The notes under the pieces: generated by a model
The model's input: only the letters and a program-made list of their open reading frames with translations
The model's database searches: none
Told to the model about the DNA's origin: nothing
NCBI GenBank assembly: GCA_963823095.1
Contig: CAWGKI010000049.1
Span: forward strand, 124,001 to 188,000
DNA length: 64,000 nucleotides
Source: CAIVVT01 sp963823095
GTDB taxonomy: Bacteria; Acidobacteriota; Terriglobia; Bryobacterales; Bryobacteraceae
Direction: 5' to 3'
Shown here: positions 57,320 through 64,000 of the stretch, piece after piece
Layout of the letters: every line of letters begins with the position of its first letter
How positions within the stretch are numbered: position 1 is the stretch's first letter
Translations under genes and position numbers: made by a program

Positions 57320-57587
57320 AACGCAACCAGTCTACATGGCGCGGACAGGGCGGCATTTCGATGGACCTGCCTTTCAATTCGGCCGCGCCGTCCGATACAG
57401 AAGCGAGTGAGAATGGATCTGGTAGCCCGCGCTTTGATAAAGGGATTTTTGGAGGGTTCGGCGCAGGTAAATCCATGAGTGGCTTTAACGTGAATGAAAT
57501 CAAGGGGAAAGGAGCGCGATAGGGCCGATAGAAACTTTCGATTGGACCCATGCGCACCGTGGTTCCTATCCTACGTATCTAAGCAGT

Positions 57588-58370
57588 ATGGCCACCAGCA
57601 CCATGACAACAGAACCGAATGCCAGCCAGGTTTCGCTCCTGCACAAGATCAGCAGCATCGTCAGTTCTGAACGCAGTACGGACGAGATGCTCGGAGAGAT
57701 TGTCGGACTTACCGTGCAAGTCACCGACTGTGATGCTTGCCTGGTGTACCTGATCGACCAAGCGACCAACGAGATTGTCCTGCGGGCCTCGCAGGTGCCC
57801 CACGCAAAGGAAATCGGGAACCTCCGGATGCAGGTGGGCGAAGGCGTTACAGGTTGGGTGGTTGAAAACAAGTCTGTCGTCGTTCTCACTTCGAATGCCT
57901 CCTCCGATTGGCGCTTCAAGCGCCTGGACCCTTTGGTGGAAGACACATACGAAGCGTTCTGCTCCATCCCGCTCATCACCGGCGGCGAAGTCATCGGCGT
58001 AGTCAACGTGCACCACAGAGAGAAGCACGAGCATTCGCTGGAAGAGATCTCCCTGCTGACTTTCGTCGGCGAGCAGATGGGCGGAGCGATCGCGCGGGCG
58101 AAGCTGCAGAACGAAAACGCCCGGCTGGTCGAAGAGACGCAGGAGATGAAGCGGCAGCTTGAAACGCGCAAGCTGGTCGAGCGGGCCAAGGGCATTCTGC
58201 AATTCAAGTTCAACCTGACGGAAGAAGAGGCGTATCTCCGCCTGCGCAATGAGAGCCGGCGCCTCCGGCGTCCCATGCGCGATCTGGCGGAGGCGATCAT
58301 TCTGACTGAGGATCTTTCGCGCAAGACCAGCGAAGGCATCTCGGTCGATCGCGACGTCGAAGGCGACTGA
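57588..58370 (+). CDS. GAF-ANTAR domain response protein
   Basis: The 260-residue product has a GAF domain (about 20-165, with RMQVGEGVTGWVVENKSVVV and FCSIPLITGGEVIGVVNVHH), a coiled-coil linker and a C-terminal ANTAR domain (ETRKLVERAKGILQFKFNLT, then EEEAYLRLRNESRRLRRPM). ANTAR domains bind twin-hairpin RNA and prevent termination. The GAF domain would sense a small ligand or redox state. No receiver domain or target leader is obvious nearby. A family C palindrome follows the stop. Confidence 0.93.
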   Translation: MATSTMTTEPNASQVSLLHKISSIVSSERSTDEMLGEIVGLTVQVTDCDACLVYLIDQATNEIVLRASQVPHAKEIGNLRMQVGEGVTGWVVENKSVVVLTSNASSDWRFKRLDPLVEDTYEAFCSIPLITGGEVIGVVNVHHREKHEHSLEEISLLTFVGEQMGGAIARAKLQNENARLVEETQEMKRQLETRKLVERAKGILQFKFNLTEEEAYLRLRNESRRLRRPMRDLAEAIILTEDLSRKTSEGISVDRDVEGD

Positions 58371-58373
58371 TTG

Positions 58374-58488
58374 GATTGTGGGGCGGACCTCCAGGTCCGC
58401 GTGGGCCCTCCAGGGCCCGCCAACCAATCTCAGATCGAGGTGCGGGGTCTGGAGACCCCGCGCGGACCTGGAGGTCCGCCCCACAATC
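58374..58488. repeat. Large composite inverted repeat, family C
   Basis: The outer arms 58374-58401 and 58461-58488 are perfect reverse complements; each arm is itself the hairpin GCGGACCTCCAGGTCCGC. Between them lie GGGCCCTCCAGGGCCC and CGGGGTCTGGAGACCCCG hairpins. It occupies the whole gap before the YheT-like gene. Confidence 0.85.
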
Positions 58489-58500
58489 TACAATTGAGGC

Positions 58501-59505
58501 TTGCGGCCTTTCTCCCCTTACTTCCAGAATCCGCATCTGCTCACCTTCGCAGGCAACTTCTGGAAGCGCCCGGCCGACGAGGTCCATTTCCCCACCCGGC
58601 AAATTCTGTATCCGGGAGAGCCGGGCACGCAACTGCTGGTGGAAGAGAATCGTCCGCAGGGCCCCCCGCGTGGCGAAGTCCTCCTGATGCACGGGCTTGA
58701 AGGCTCCAGCCAGAGCGGATACATGGTCTCGATGGGGCTGGCTTTGGCGCGGGAGGGTTTCGCCGCTCACCGCATAAACATGCGCGGTTGCGGCGGGACC
58801 GAACACCTGACGCCAACCCTCTACCACTCAGGTCTGACGGCCGATCTGCTCGCGATGCTGGAATCGTTTCGCGCCCAAGGCCGCGGACCGTTGTTTCTGG
58901 TTGGCTATTCGCTGGGCGGAAACGTCGTGCTGAAACTCGCCGGGGAATTGGGTGAACGGGCGCGGGGGTTTATCGCCGGAATCTGCGCCGTGTCCACGCC
59001 CATCGACCTTCACGCCTGCGTGCGAGCCATCGGCAAGCGCTCGAACTGGATCTACGAGCAGCGCTTCGTGAAAAGGCTCTGTGGAAGATACCGTCGCAGG
59101 CACGCCGCCGCTCCGGAACGCTTCCCGCTCGATGGAATCGATACCGTTCGGACCATCTACGAGTTCGACGACCTTTTCACCGCTCCGGCTTTCGGATTCG
59201 GGGACGCGGCAAATTACTACCGCACGCAATCGAGCCTCCGCTTCTTATCGTCCATCCGGGTCCCAACGTTGATGGTGCAAGCGCAGGACGATCCGATGAT
59301 TCCATTCGAGATATTCACTGGCCAGGAAGTCCGCACCAATTCGAATCTGACGCTGGTGGCCACCCGGCATGGGGGCCATCTCGGCTTCATCTCGCGCGAG
59401 CCGCCGCGCTTCTGGGCGGATGAGGTGCTAACCGATTGGATTTCCTCGCAAGCGCTTGGGATGAATGGGGAACAAACCGGCCATTCTGAACGTCTGGACC
59501 AATGA
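58501..59505 (+). CDS. YheT-type alpha/beta hydrolase
   Basis: The 334-residue product starts at a TTG with GAGG just upstream. It has the UPF0017/YheT pattern: LLMHGLEGSSQSGYM, HRINMRGCGGTEHLTP, the nucleophile elbow FLVGYSLGGNVVLKLAGELG (S137), VQAQDDPMIPFE with the acid Asp, and TRHGGHLGFISR with the catalytic His. Members hydrolyse short-chain esters or lipids. Its stop overlaps the start of the first permease gene (ATGATG), suggesting co-translation. Confidence 0.9.
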   Translation: MRPFSPYFQNPHLLTFAGNFWKRPADEVHFPTRQILYPGEPGTQLLVEENRPQGPPRGEVLLMHGLEGSSQSGYMVSMGLALAREGFAAHRINMRGCGGTEHLTPTLYHSGLTADLLAMLESFRAQGRGPLFLVGYSLGGNVVLKLAGELGERARGFIAGICAVSTPIDLHACVRAIGKRSNWIYEQRFVKRLCGRYRRRHAAAPERFPLDGIDTVRTIYEFDDLFTAPAFGFGDAANYYRTQSSLRFLSSIRVPTLMVQAQDDPMIPFEIFTGQEVRTNSNLTLVATRHGGHLGFISREPPRFWADEVLTDWISSQALGMNGEQTGHSERLDQ

Positions 59506-60758
59506 TGCCCTCACGGATGAAATCGCGCGCTTCGATCACCGAATCCTTCAAACTCGCCATCGACTCGCTTCGCGGGGCTAAGCTGCGCAGTTTCCTCACT
59601 TTATTAGGGATCATTCTCTCCACCACCACGCTCATCTCCGTAATGGCCGTCATTCACGGCATGAACGTCTACGTGGCCGAAAAGATCGCCGACATGGGCG
59701 CGGGCGGATTCGTCGTGGTGCGGTTCGCGTTTCTGGGCGACTGGGATCCGAAGAAATTCCTCGAACTTCAGAAGAAGAACCCTGAGCTTTCCATCGAGGA
59801 GTACGAGTTTCTCCGGCAGAAGGCCTCATTGATCAGCGAGATCGGCATGGAGAGCCAGACCGACGGGACGGTGACTTACAAGGGTTTGCATCAGGATCAG
59901 GTCAACATCAAGGGCGGCACGGCCAACATGAACATCCTCGACAACATCACCGTTGAGTCGGGGCGCTACTTCAGCGAGGGAGAGGACCAGAACCACAGGC
60001 AGATCGCCTTCATTGGCGCGGACGTGAAAGATAAGTTCTTCCCCGACACCGATCCCGTGGGAAAAGTCTTCGCCGTGGAGGGACGGCCGTTCGAGGTGAT
60101 TGGCGTGGCCAAGCGCCTGGGGAACGTATTCGGGGAGTCCCAAGACAACTTTATCCACATGCCGATCCATTCATTCTTCAAGATGTACGGGTCCCGGAGA
60201 TGGTTGAGTTACTCACTGACGGCAAAGGATCCGGGCATGCTCGAATCCGCCATGGATGAAGTGAAGGCCCTGATACGAGCACGCCGCCACCTCCCGCCAG
60301 GGCAAGGTGACAACTTCATGGTCTTGACTTCCGATTCCATCATGAAATTCTGGGACAGCCTGACCAGCGCCATCGCGGCAACCGCTATTGCGGTGGTCAG
60401 CGTATTCATGGTGGTGGGCGGAGTGGTCATCATGAACATCATGCTGGCGGTCGTGACCGAACGGACGCGGGAAATCGGAGTGCGCAAATCGCTCGGAGCC
60501 CGCAAGGTGGACATTCTGCGGCAATTCCTGGTGGAGTCGGCGGTCTTGTCGGGGTGTGGAGGGCTGATTGGCGTGCTGATCTCATGGGCCCTGGCGATCG
60601 CCGTTCGGCTGGCGACTCCGGTCCCTATGGCCCTGCCTACATCCTCGGTGTTCATCGGCGTGGGCCTGTCCGCGGCGGTGGGACTTTTCTTTGGAATCTA
60701 TCCGGCTCAAAAGGCGGCGAAGCTCGATCCGATCGAAGCTCTGCGTGCGGAGAAGTAG
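59502..60758 (+). CDS. MacB-like ABC transporter permease 1
   Basis: The 418-residue product has TM1 (LRSFLTLLGIILSTTTLISV), a large periplasmic MacB_PCD domain (about 55-270), and a C-terminal FtsX domain with three TM helices and VTERTREIGVRKSLGARKVD. It ends KAAKLDPIEALRAEK, the standard end of the family. It forms a pair with the next gene and shares its fold. No ATPase is adjacent, so the partner must be elsewhere. The substrate is unknown. Confidence 0.92.
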   Translation: MMPSRMKSRASITESFKLAIDSLRGAKLRSFLTLLGIILSTTTLISVMAVIHGMNVYVAEKIADMGAGGFVVVRFAFLGDWDPKKFLELQKKNPELSIEEYEFLRQKASLISEIGMESQTDGTVTYKGLHQDQVNIKGGTANMNILDNITVESGRYFSEGEDQNHRQIAFIGADVKDKFFPDTDPVGKVFAVEGRPFEVIGVAKRLGNVFGESQDNFIHMPIHSFFKMYGSRRWLSYSLTAKDPGMLESAMDEVKALIRARRHLPPGQGDNFMVLTSDSIMKFWDSLTSAIAATAIAVVSVFMVVGGVVIMNIMLAVVTERTREIGVRKSLGARKVDILRQFLVESAVLSGCGGLIGVLISWALAIAVRLATPVPMALPTSSVFIGVGLSAAVGLFFGIYPAQKAAKLDPIEALRAEK

Positions 60759-60761
60759 GCA

Positions 60762-62018
60762 ATGCAACAAGGATACTTGCGCGAGTTTGCGCTACTTTAC
60801 GCCGGCATTCAGTTGGCCTGGGACGCGATCCGGGGCCACAAATTGCGGTCTTTTTTGACCGTTTTGGGCGTGATCATCGGCACCGGCGCCATCATCGGCG
60901 TCGGCTCCATTCTGACCGGTTTCGATTCGGCGGTCTCTAACGCGATCAAGGGCTTCGGCACGGACACGATCATCGTCACCCGCTGGGAGGCGGGCGTGCA
61001 CTTCGGCAATTCCTCGTCCGAGGAAGAGAAGCGGAAGCCCCTCACCTACGAGAACGCCCGGGCCATCTCGGAGCGCTGCCCGTCGGTGGATAGCGTGGGC
61101 CCCTACCTGTTCGCGAACTGGGGCATCCATCGCGTCAAGTACAAGAGCAACGACGTATACCAGGCACGAATCGCCGGCACCAACGAAGGCTACGTTTCGA
61201 GCGGACAGGCCGATATGCGCTACGGCCGCTTTTTCAGTGAGTTCGAGAATCAGCACCGCGTGCCGGTCGTGGTCATCGGCGAAGATGTCTTCAAGACACT
61301 ATTTGCCACCGAGGACCCGACAGGCAAGACGATCGAGGTGGACGGGCATTCCTACCAGGTGGTCGGCGTGATGAACCGCCCTTCCAACTCGTTCCCCGGC
61401 CAGCAGGACAATCGTGTCATGCTGCCCTACTGGACGATGCGCAAGTTGAACCCAGGCGCCAAAGAACACATGCTGACGGTCAAGGTCAAGCCGGGCCTGC
61501 TGTCCAAGGCCATGGATGAGGTGCGAGGAGTTCTGCGCCAGGAGCGGCGCGTGAAGTGGAACGATCCGGACAATTTCGGGCTCTCGACGCCAGAGTCTCT
61601 GATTGAAAACTTCCGCCAGGTGACCTCCGTTACCACGCTGGTCATGGTGGTCCTCAGCTCGGTCGGGCTGCTGGTCGGCGGCATTGGTGTGATGAATATC
61701 ATGCTGGTCTCGGTGACGGAGCGCACCAAGGAAATCGGGATTCGCAAGGCGGTCGGCGCGCGCAAGCTCGATATCATCATCCAGTTCCTCACCGAGGCGA
61801 TCGTGCTCACTTTTTCCGGAGGGCTTCTGGGGATGCTTCTGGGATGGGGCATTTCCGGCATAGCCCGGCTCGCGTTCCCCTCCCTTCCGACGGAGGTGCC
61901 CTTCTGGGCGGCTGGGCTTGGCATCGGAGTGTCAGTGGGCGTCGGGCTCTTCTTCGGGCTCTGGCCGGCCACCAAGGCGGCCCGCCTGGACCCGGTGGAC
62001 GCGCTGCGCTACGAATAG
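60762..62018 (+). CDS. MacB-like ABC transporter permease 2
   Basis: A 418-residue paralogue of the previous gene, starting 3 bases after it: TM1 (LRSFLTVLGVIIGTGAIIGV), a periplasmic MacB_PCD domain and a C-terminal FtsX domain with VTERTKEIGIRKAVGARKLD and AARLDPVDALRYE. The two probably assemble as a heterodimer. The tandem, equal-length pair without an ATPase suggests a specific export or lipid-handling complex completed by an unlinked ATPase. Confidence 0.92.
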   Translation: MQQGYLREFALLYAGIQLAWDAIRGHKLRSFLTVLGVIIGTGAIIGVGSILTGFDSAVSNAIKGFGTDTIIVTRWEAGVHFGNSSSEEEKRKPLTYENARAISERCPSVDSVGPYLFANWGIHRVKYKSNDVYQARIAGTNEGYVSSGQADMRYGRFFSEFENQHRVPVVVIGEDVFKTLFATEDPTGKTIEVDGHSYQVVGVMNRPSNSFPGQQDNRVMLPYWTMRKLNPGAKEHMLTVKVKPGLLSKAMDEVRGVLRQERRVKWNDPDNFGLSTPESLIENFRQVTSVTTLVMVVLSSVGLLVGGIGVMNIMLVSVTERTKEIGIRKAVGARKLDIIIQFLTEAIVLTFSGGLLGMLLGWGISGIARLAFPSLPTEVPFWAAGLGIGVSVGVGLFFGLWPATKAARLDPVDALRYE

Positions 62019-62040
62019 CTCGAATTGATAATCTGGAGTC

Positions 62041-62463
62041 ATGCGGCGAGTCGTAATCCAGGCGCTGTCGTTCCTTCTTTGCGCCGGACTTGCTTTGCAG
62101 GCGGCCGAGACGAAGAAGCGTGCGCCTGTCAGAGACCGGTCCACGGCCGCGCCCTACTGGCTGCCCTATCCCCAATTTTCCGATGCCGAAGTACGTCTGG
62201 TCGTGAACTGGTTCCAGGATGCTCTTGAAGCGGGGAAGCGCCGTTTCGTGGCAATTCCCGTGGCAATCGCCAGCCAGATCCGCGTTGGCGCCAAGCTGAC
62301 CGCGAGTGCGGTGAAGAGTCTGGTGGCTCCGCCACCCGAACTGCTGGCCAAGCTGCCTCCACTGCCGGACGGGTACGAACGGCTGCTCGCCGGCTCGGTC
62401 ATGGTAATTGTGAAGACCGACGAGGAACTGGTGGTAGATACTCTGCCGGTCCTCGCCCGCTAG
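62041..62463 (+). CDS. Small secreted protein
   Basis: The 140-residue product has a signal peptide (LSFLLCAGLALQAAE), then WLPYPQFSDAEVRLVVNWFQ and a C-terminal segment GYERLLAGSVMVIVKTDEEL. The middle is Lys/Arg-rich. No family was recognised. It follows the permease pair by 22 bases and may be in the same operon. Confidence 0.7.
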   Translation: MRRVVIQALSFLLCAGLALQAAETKKRAPVRDRSTAAPYWLPYPQFSDAEVRLVVNWFQDALEAGKRRFVAIPVAIASQIRVGAKLTASAVKSLVAPPPELLAKLPPLPDGYERLLAGSVMVIVKTDEELVVDTLPVLAR

Positions 62464-62513
62464 CGGAAAGTAGTGCATCCCCAGGCGTTGCTTGTTGCGT
62501 TCTTAGCTAATAG

Positions 62514-63363
62514 ATGAACTTGCGTCGCATGCTCGTCGCGCTCTGTCCTCTTCTGGCATTCGCCCAGACTGCTCCGCCTCCCAGCCTCGACGAAGTCTTG
62601 AAGCGAGTGGCGGAGAACCAAGAGAAGGCCGTCGCCGCGCGATCATCCATCGTTTATACGCAGGAGACCCGCACACGTCTAATGCGAGGCGGTTCGAAAC
62701 TGGCCCGCGAAGAGCAGCGCCGCTACATCGTCGCGCCTACGGCGACCGCCAGCGAGAAGAAGCTCGATTTCTTCGAAGGCCGCTACCGAAAGGCGGCAAG
62801 CTGATTCCCTACACGGATCCGAAGTTCCGCTACAAAGGACATGGACATCGACGGCGAGTTGGTCGAAAACATGACCGACAACATGGTCAACGACAAGAAA
62901 GTCGCGGGACGGCATTCCGCCGGACATGTTTCCACTGACGGCCAAGGAGCAGACGCATTACACCTATCCGCCTCGCCGGAGTCGCAAGGCGAACGGCGTC
63001 GAGGCGATCCGGCTGACTTTCGAACCAATAAGAACGTCGACGAAGAGGAAAGGGTATGGGCCGGGCGAGGTTCTCGTCGATCCGGTGGAGTTCCAGCCGA
63101 TCCGCGTTGTCACGAAACTGGCGTTCAACATTCCCTGGGCGGTTAAGGTCTTTTTGGGAACGAACTTCCGCCAACTCGGATTCACGGTGACGTACAGGAA
63201 GGTCGCCGAGGGGTTGTGGTTCCCGGTCTCCTACGGCACCGAGTTTCACATGCGCGTCTTGTTCGGGTACGCGCGGACCATCGCTCTGAGCCTGGACAAC
63301 CGCGACTTCCGCCGCGCCTCGGCGGACAGCACCATCCAATTCGAAACAGAATCGCGGCCGTAA
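62514..63363 (+). pseudogene. Secreted acidobacterial protein, multiple frameshifts
   Basis: The first 96 codons read as a signal peptide plus LDEVLKRVAENQEKAVAARS. Then, between about 62795 and 63070, the coding frame moves among all three phases. Seven one-base corrections (near 62795, 62840, 62902, two near 62972-62985, 63026 and 63065) give one 282-residue protein continuing DMDIDGELVENMTDNMVNDK, GIPPDMFPLTAKEQTHYTY and EFQPIRVVTKLAFNIPWAV to the stop at 63361-63363. No enzyme family was recognised; similar secreted proteins are common in this group. As written it is not translatable as one protein. Confidence 0.75.
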
Positions 63364-63367
63364 CCCC

Positions 63368-63393
63368 CTGGGAACGCCGATCTCCAGATCGGC
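63368..63393. repeat. Family B hairpin repeat
   Basis: Identical 26 bases to the copy at 31429-31454, with the hairpin GCCGATCTCCAGATCGGC. It follows the frameshifted secreted-protein gene. Confidence 0.8.
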
Positions 63394-63410
63394 AACGGAG
63401 CCACGACTTT

Positions 63411-63520
63411 GAAACGGAGCCACGCCGTCAGGGAGCGGTTGCAGCAGTGTCTTCCGTTCTTGTCTGAATGCCTCGCCCCGAAGGATATCAACCGCTCCCT
63501 CACGGTCGCGGCTCCGTTTC
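63411..63520. repeat. Inverted repeat, family A
   Basis: The arms 63411-63441 and 63489-63520 are reverse complements with one or two differences (CGGAGCCRCGACCGT core, GGGAGCGGTTG flank). A third partial arm, CGGAGCCACGACTTT, lies at 63395-63410. Confidence 0.8.
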
Positions 63521-63573
63521 CAGGTGTTTCTCCGTTTCCAGGCCGGTGCTCCGGCACGGTATTTTCAAGAGGA

Positions 63574-64000
63574 ATGATCTCTGGTGACTTCACCGTCGGC
63601 CCGGCGCTGGACGCCGACCTCGCGGCAGTGCCCGACTGCCCGGCCGTTTTCCTGGTGTGGCCGAAGGCCGGGCAGATGTCCGGCGATGTCCCGGCGCGCC
63701 CCTACCTGTCGAAGACGGGCTTCCTGCGCCGCCGTCTGCGCCGTCTTCTGGGCGAGGAGAGCACGGCTTCGCGGAGGCTCAACTTGCGAGGCATCGCGGG
63801 CCGCGTCGAGTACCGTCTGACCGCTTCAAAGCTGGAAGCGAGCCTGCTGTTTTACGAAATGGCTCGGAGCCATTTTCCGCAAGAGTATGAGCGCATGGTC
63901 CGTTTGCGTCCGCCGCCCTTCGTGAAGGTGCTGCTCTCGAACGAGTTCCCGCGGACGACGGTAACGACGCGTCTGACCACCTCGGGAGCTTTTCAGTTTG
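63574..64000 (+). CDS. UvrC-like GIY-YIG protein, 3' end outside the window
   Basis: The frame starts at an ATG preceded by AAGAGG and stays open to the window end. The product resembles the UvrC N-terminal nuclease: PDCPAVFLVWPKAGQ in the GIY-YIG strand position, ARPYLSKTGFLRRRLRRLLG, then YRLTASKLEASLLFYEMARS and PFVKVLLSNEFPRTTVTTRL, as in the UvrC/Cho family. The canonical GIY and YIG triads are altered (VFLVW, PYLSK). It may be a repair nuclease or a degenerate homologue; the rest is missing. Confidence 0.8.
   Translation, partial: MISGDFTVGPALDADLAAVPDCPAVFLVWPKAGQMSGDVPARPYLSKTGFLRRRLRRLLGEESTASRRLNLRGIAGRVEYRLTASKLEASLLFYEMARSHFPQEYERMVRLRPPPFVKVLLSNEFPRTTVTTRLTTSGAFQF

Overview
The window looks like a chromosomal segment of a high-GC acidobacterium, most likely of the Solibacter/Bryobacter group (Bryobacterales). 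This is inferred from content: an Oar-type TonB-dependent outer-membrane protein next to a VWFA-related secreted protein and a coiled-coil protein, LpxD (Gram-negative outer membrane), a GH74/GH29 polysaccharide locus, paired MacB-like permeases, and many kinds of palindromic intergenic repeats. No rRNA, phage, conjugation or CRISPR locus was seen. One tRNA gene (Glu, CTC) is present. No taxonomic search was possible.

Layout. 0-4.3 kb: a clipped secreted protein, a GNAT acetyltransferase, two unrecognised proteins separated by a palindromic element, and a DUF218 protein. 4.3-9 kb (minus): adk, ruvA-ruvB, an aminotransferase and an FAH-family hydrolase. 9-18 kb: tRNA-Glu, a DUF72 protein, a TrbI-like secreted protein, divergent mutY and uvrA, then a TPR/secreted-protein operon. 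18-26 kb (minus): a tightly packed run lpxD-LOG, then SpoIIE phosphatase-K+ channel-nnrDE-tsaE-AI-2E transporter, with several 4-base start/stop overlaps. 26-34 kb: BrnTA, the Oar/VWA/coiled-coil operon, a possible ribbon-helix-helix protein, DUF2442 and HigBA. 34-41 kb: korDABC (2-oxoacid:ferredoxin oxidoreductase), a thioesterase, a FadB-like beta-oxidation enzyme and DctA. 41-47.5 kb: GH74, an ankyrin lipoprotein, a GH29 fucosidase and an SGNH esterase, a set that would fit xyloglucan breakdown. 47.5-52.8 kb: hemerythrin, DinB, BlaI plus an M56 peptidase with a TonB C-terminal domain, MiaB, and a bifunctional nuclease. 53-64 kb: an esterase, a UvrD helicase with a DnaQ-like exonuclease inside it, GAF-ANTAR, a YheT hydrolase, two MacB-like permeases, secreted proteins and a clipped UvrC-like GIY-YIG protein.

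Two features cut across the window. First, many otherwise well-conserved genes carry single-base frameshifts in short homopolymers: the aminotransferase, higB, korA/korB, the SGNH esterase, the M56 peptidase, and about seven within 280 bases near 62.9 kb. Correcting one base each time restores the family sequence, so consensus errors are the simplest explanation, though real decay is not excluded. Second, at least five sequence families of palindromic repeats occupy the intergenic gaps, some repeated at sites tens of kilobases apart.

The most unusual gene is the helicase at 54.7-57.3 kb, where a complete DEDDh exonuclease appears to be inserted in the 2B subdomain of a UvrD-type motor. Next are the BlaI operator with nested palindromes driving an M56-TonB fusion, and a K+ channel whose selectivity filter reads TVGYM.
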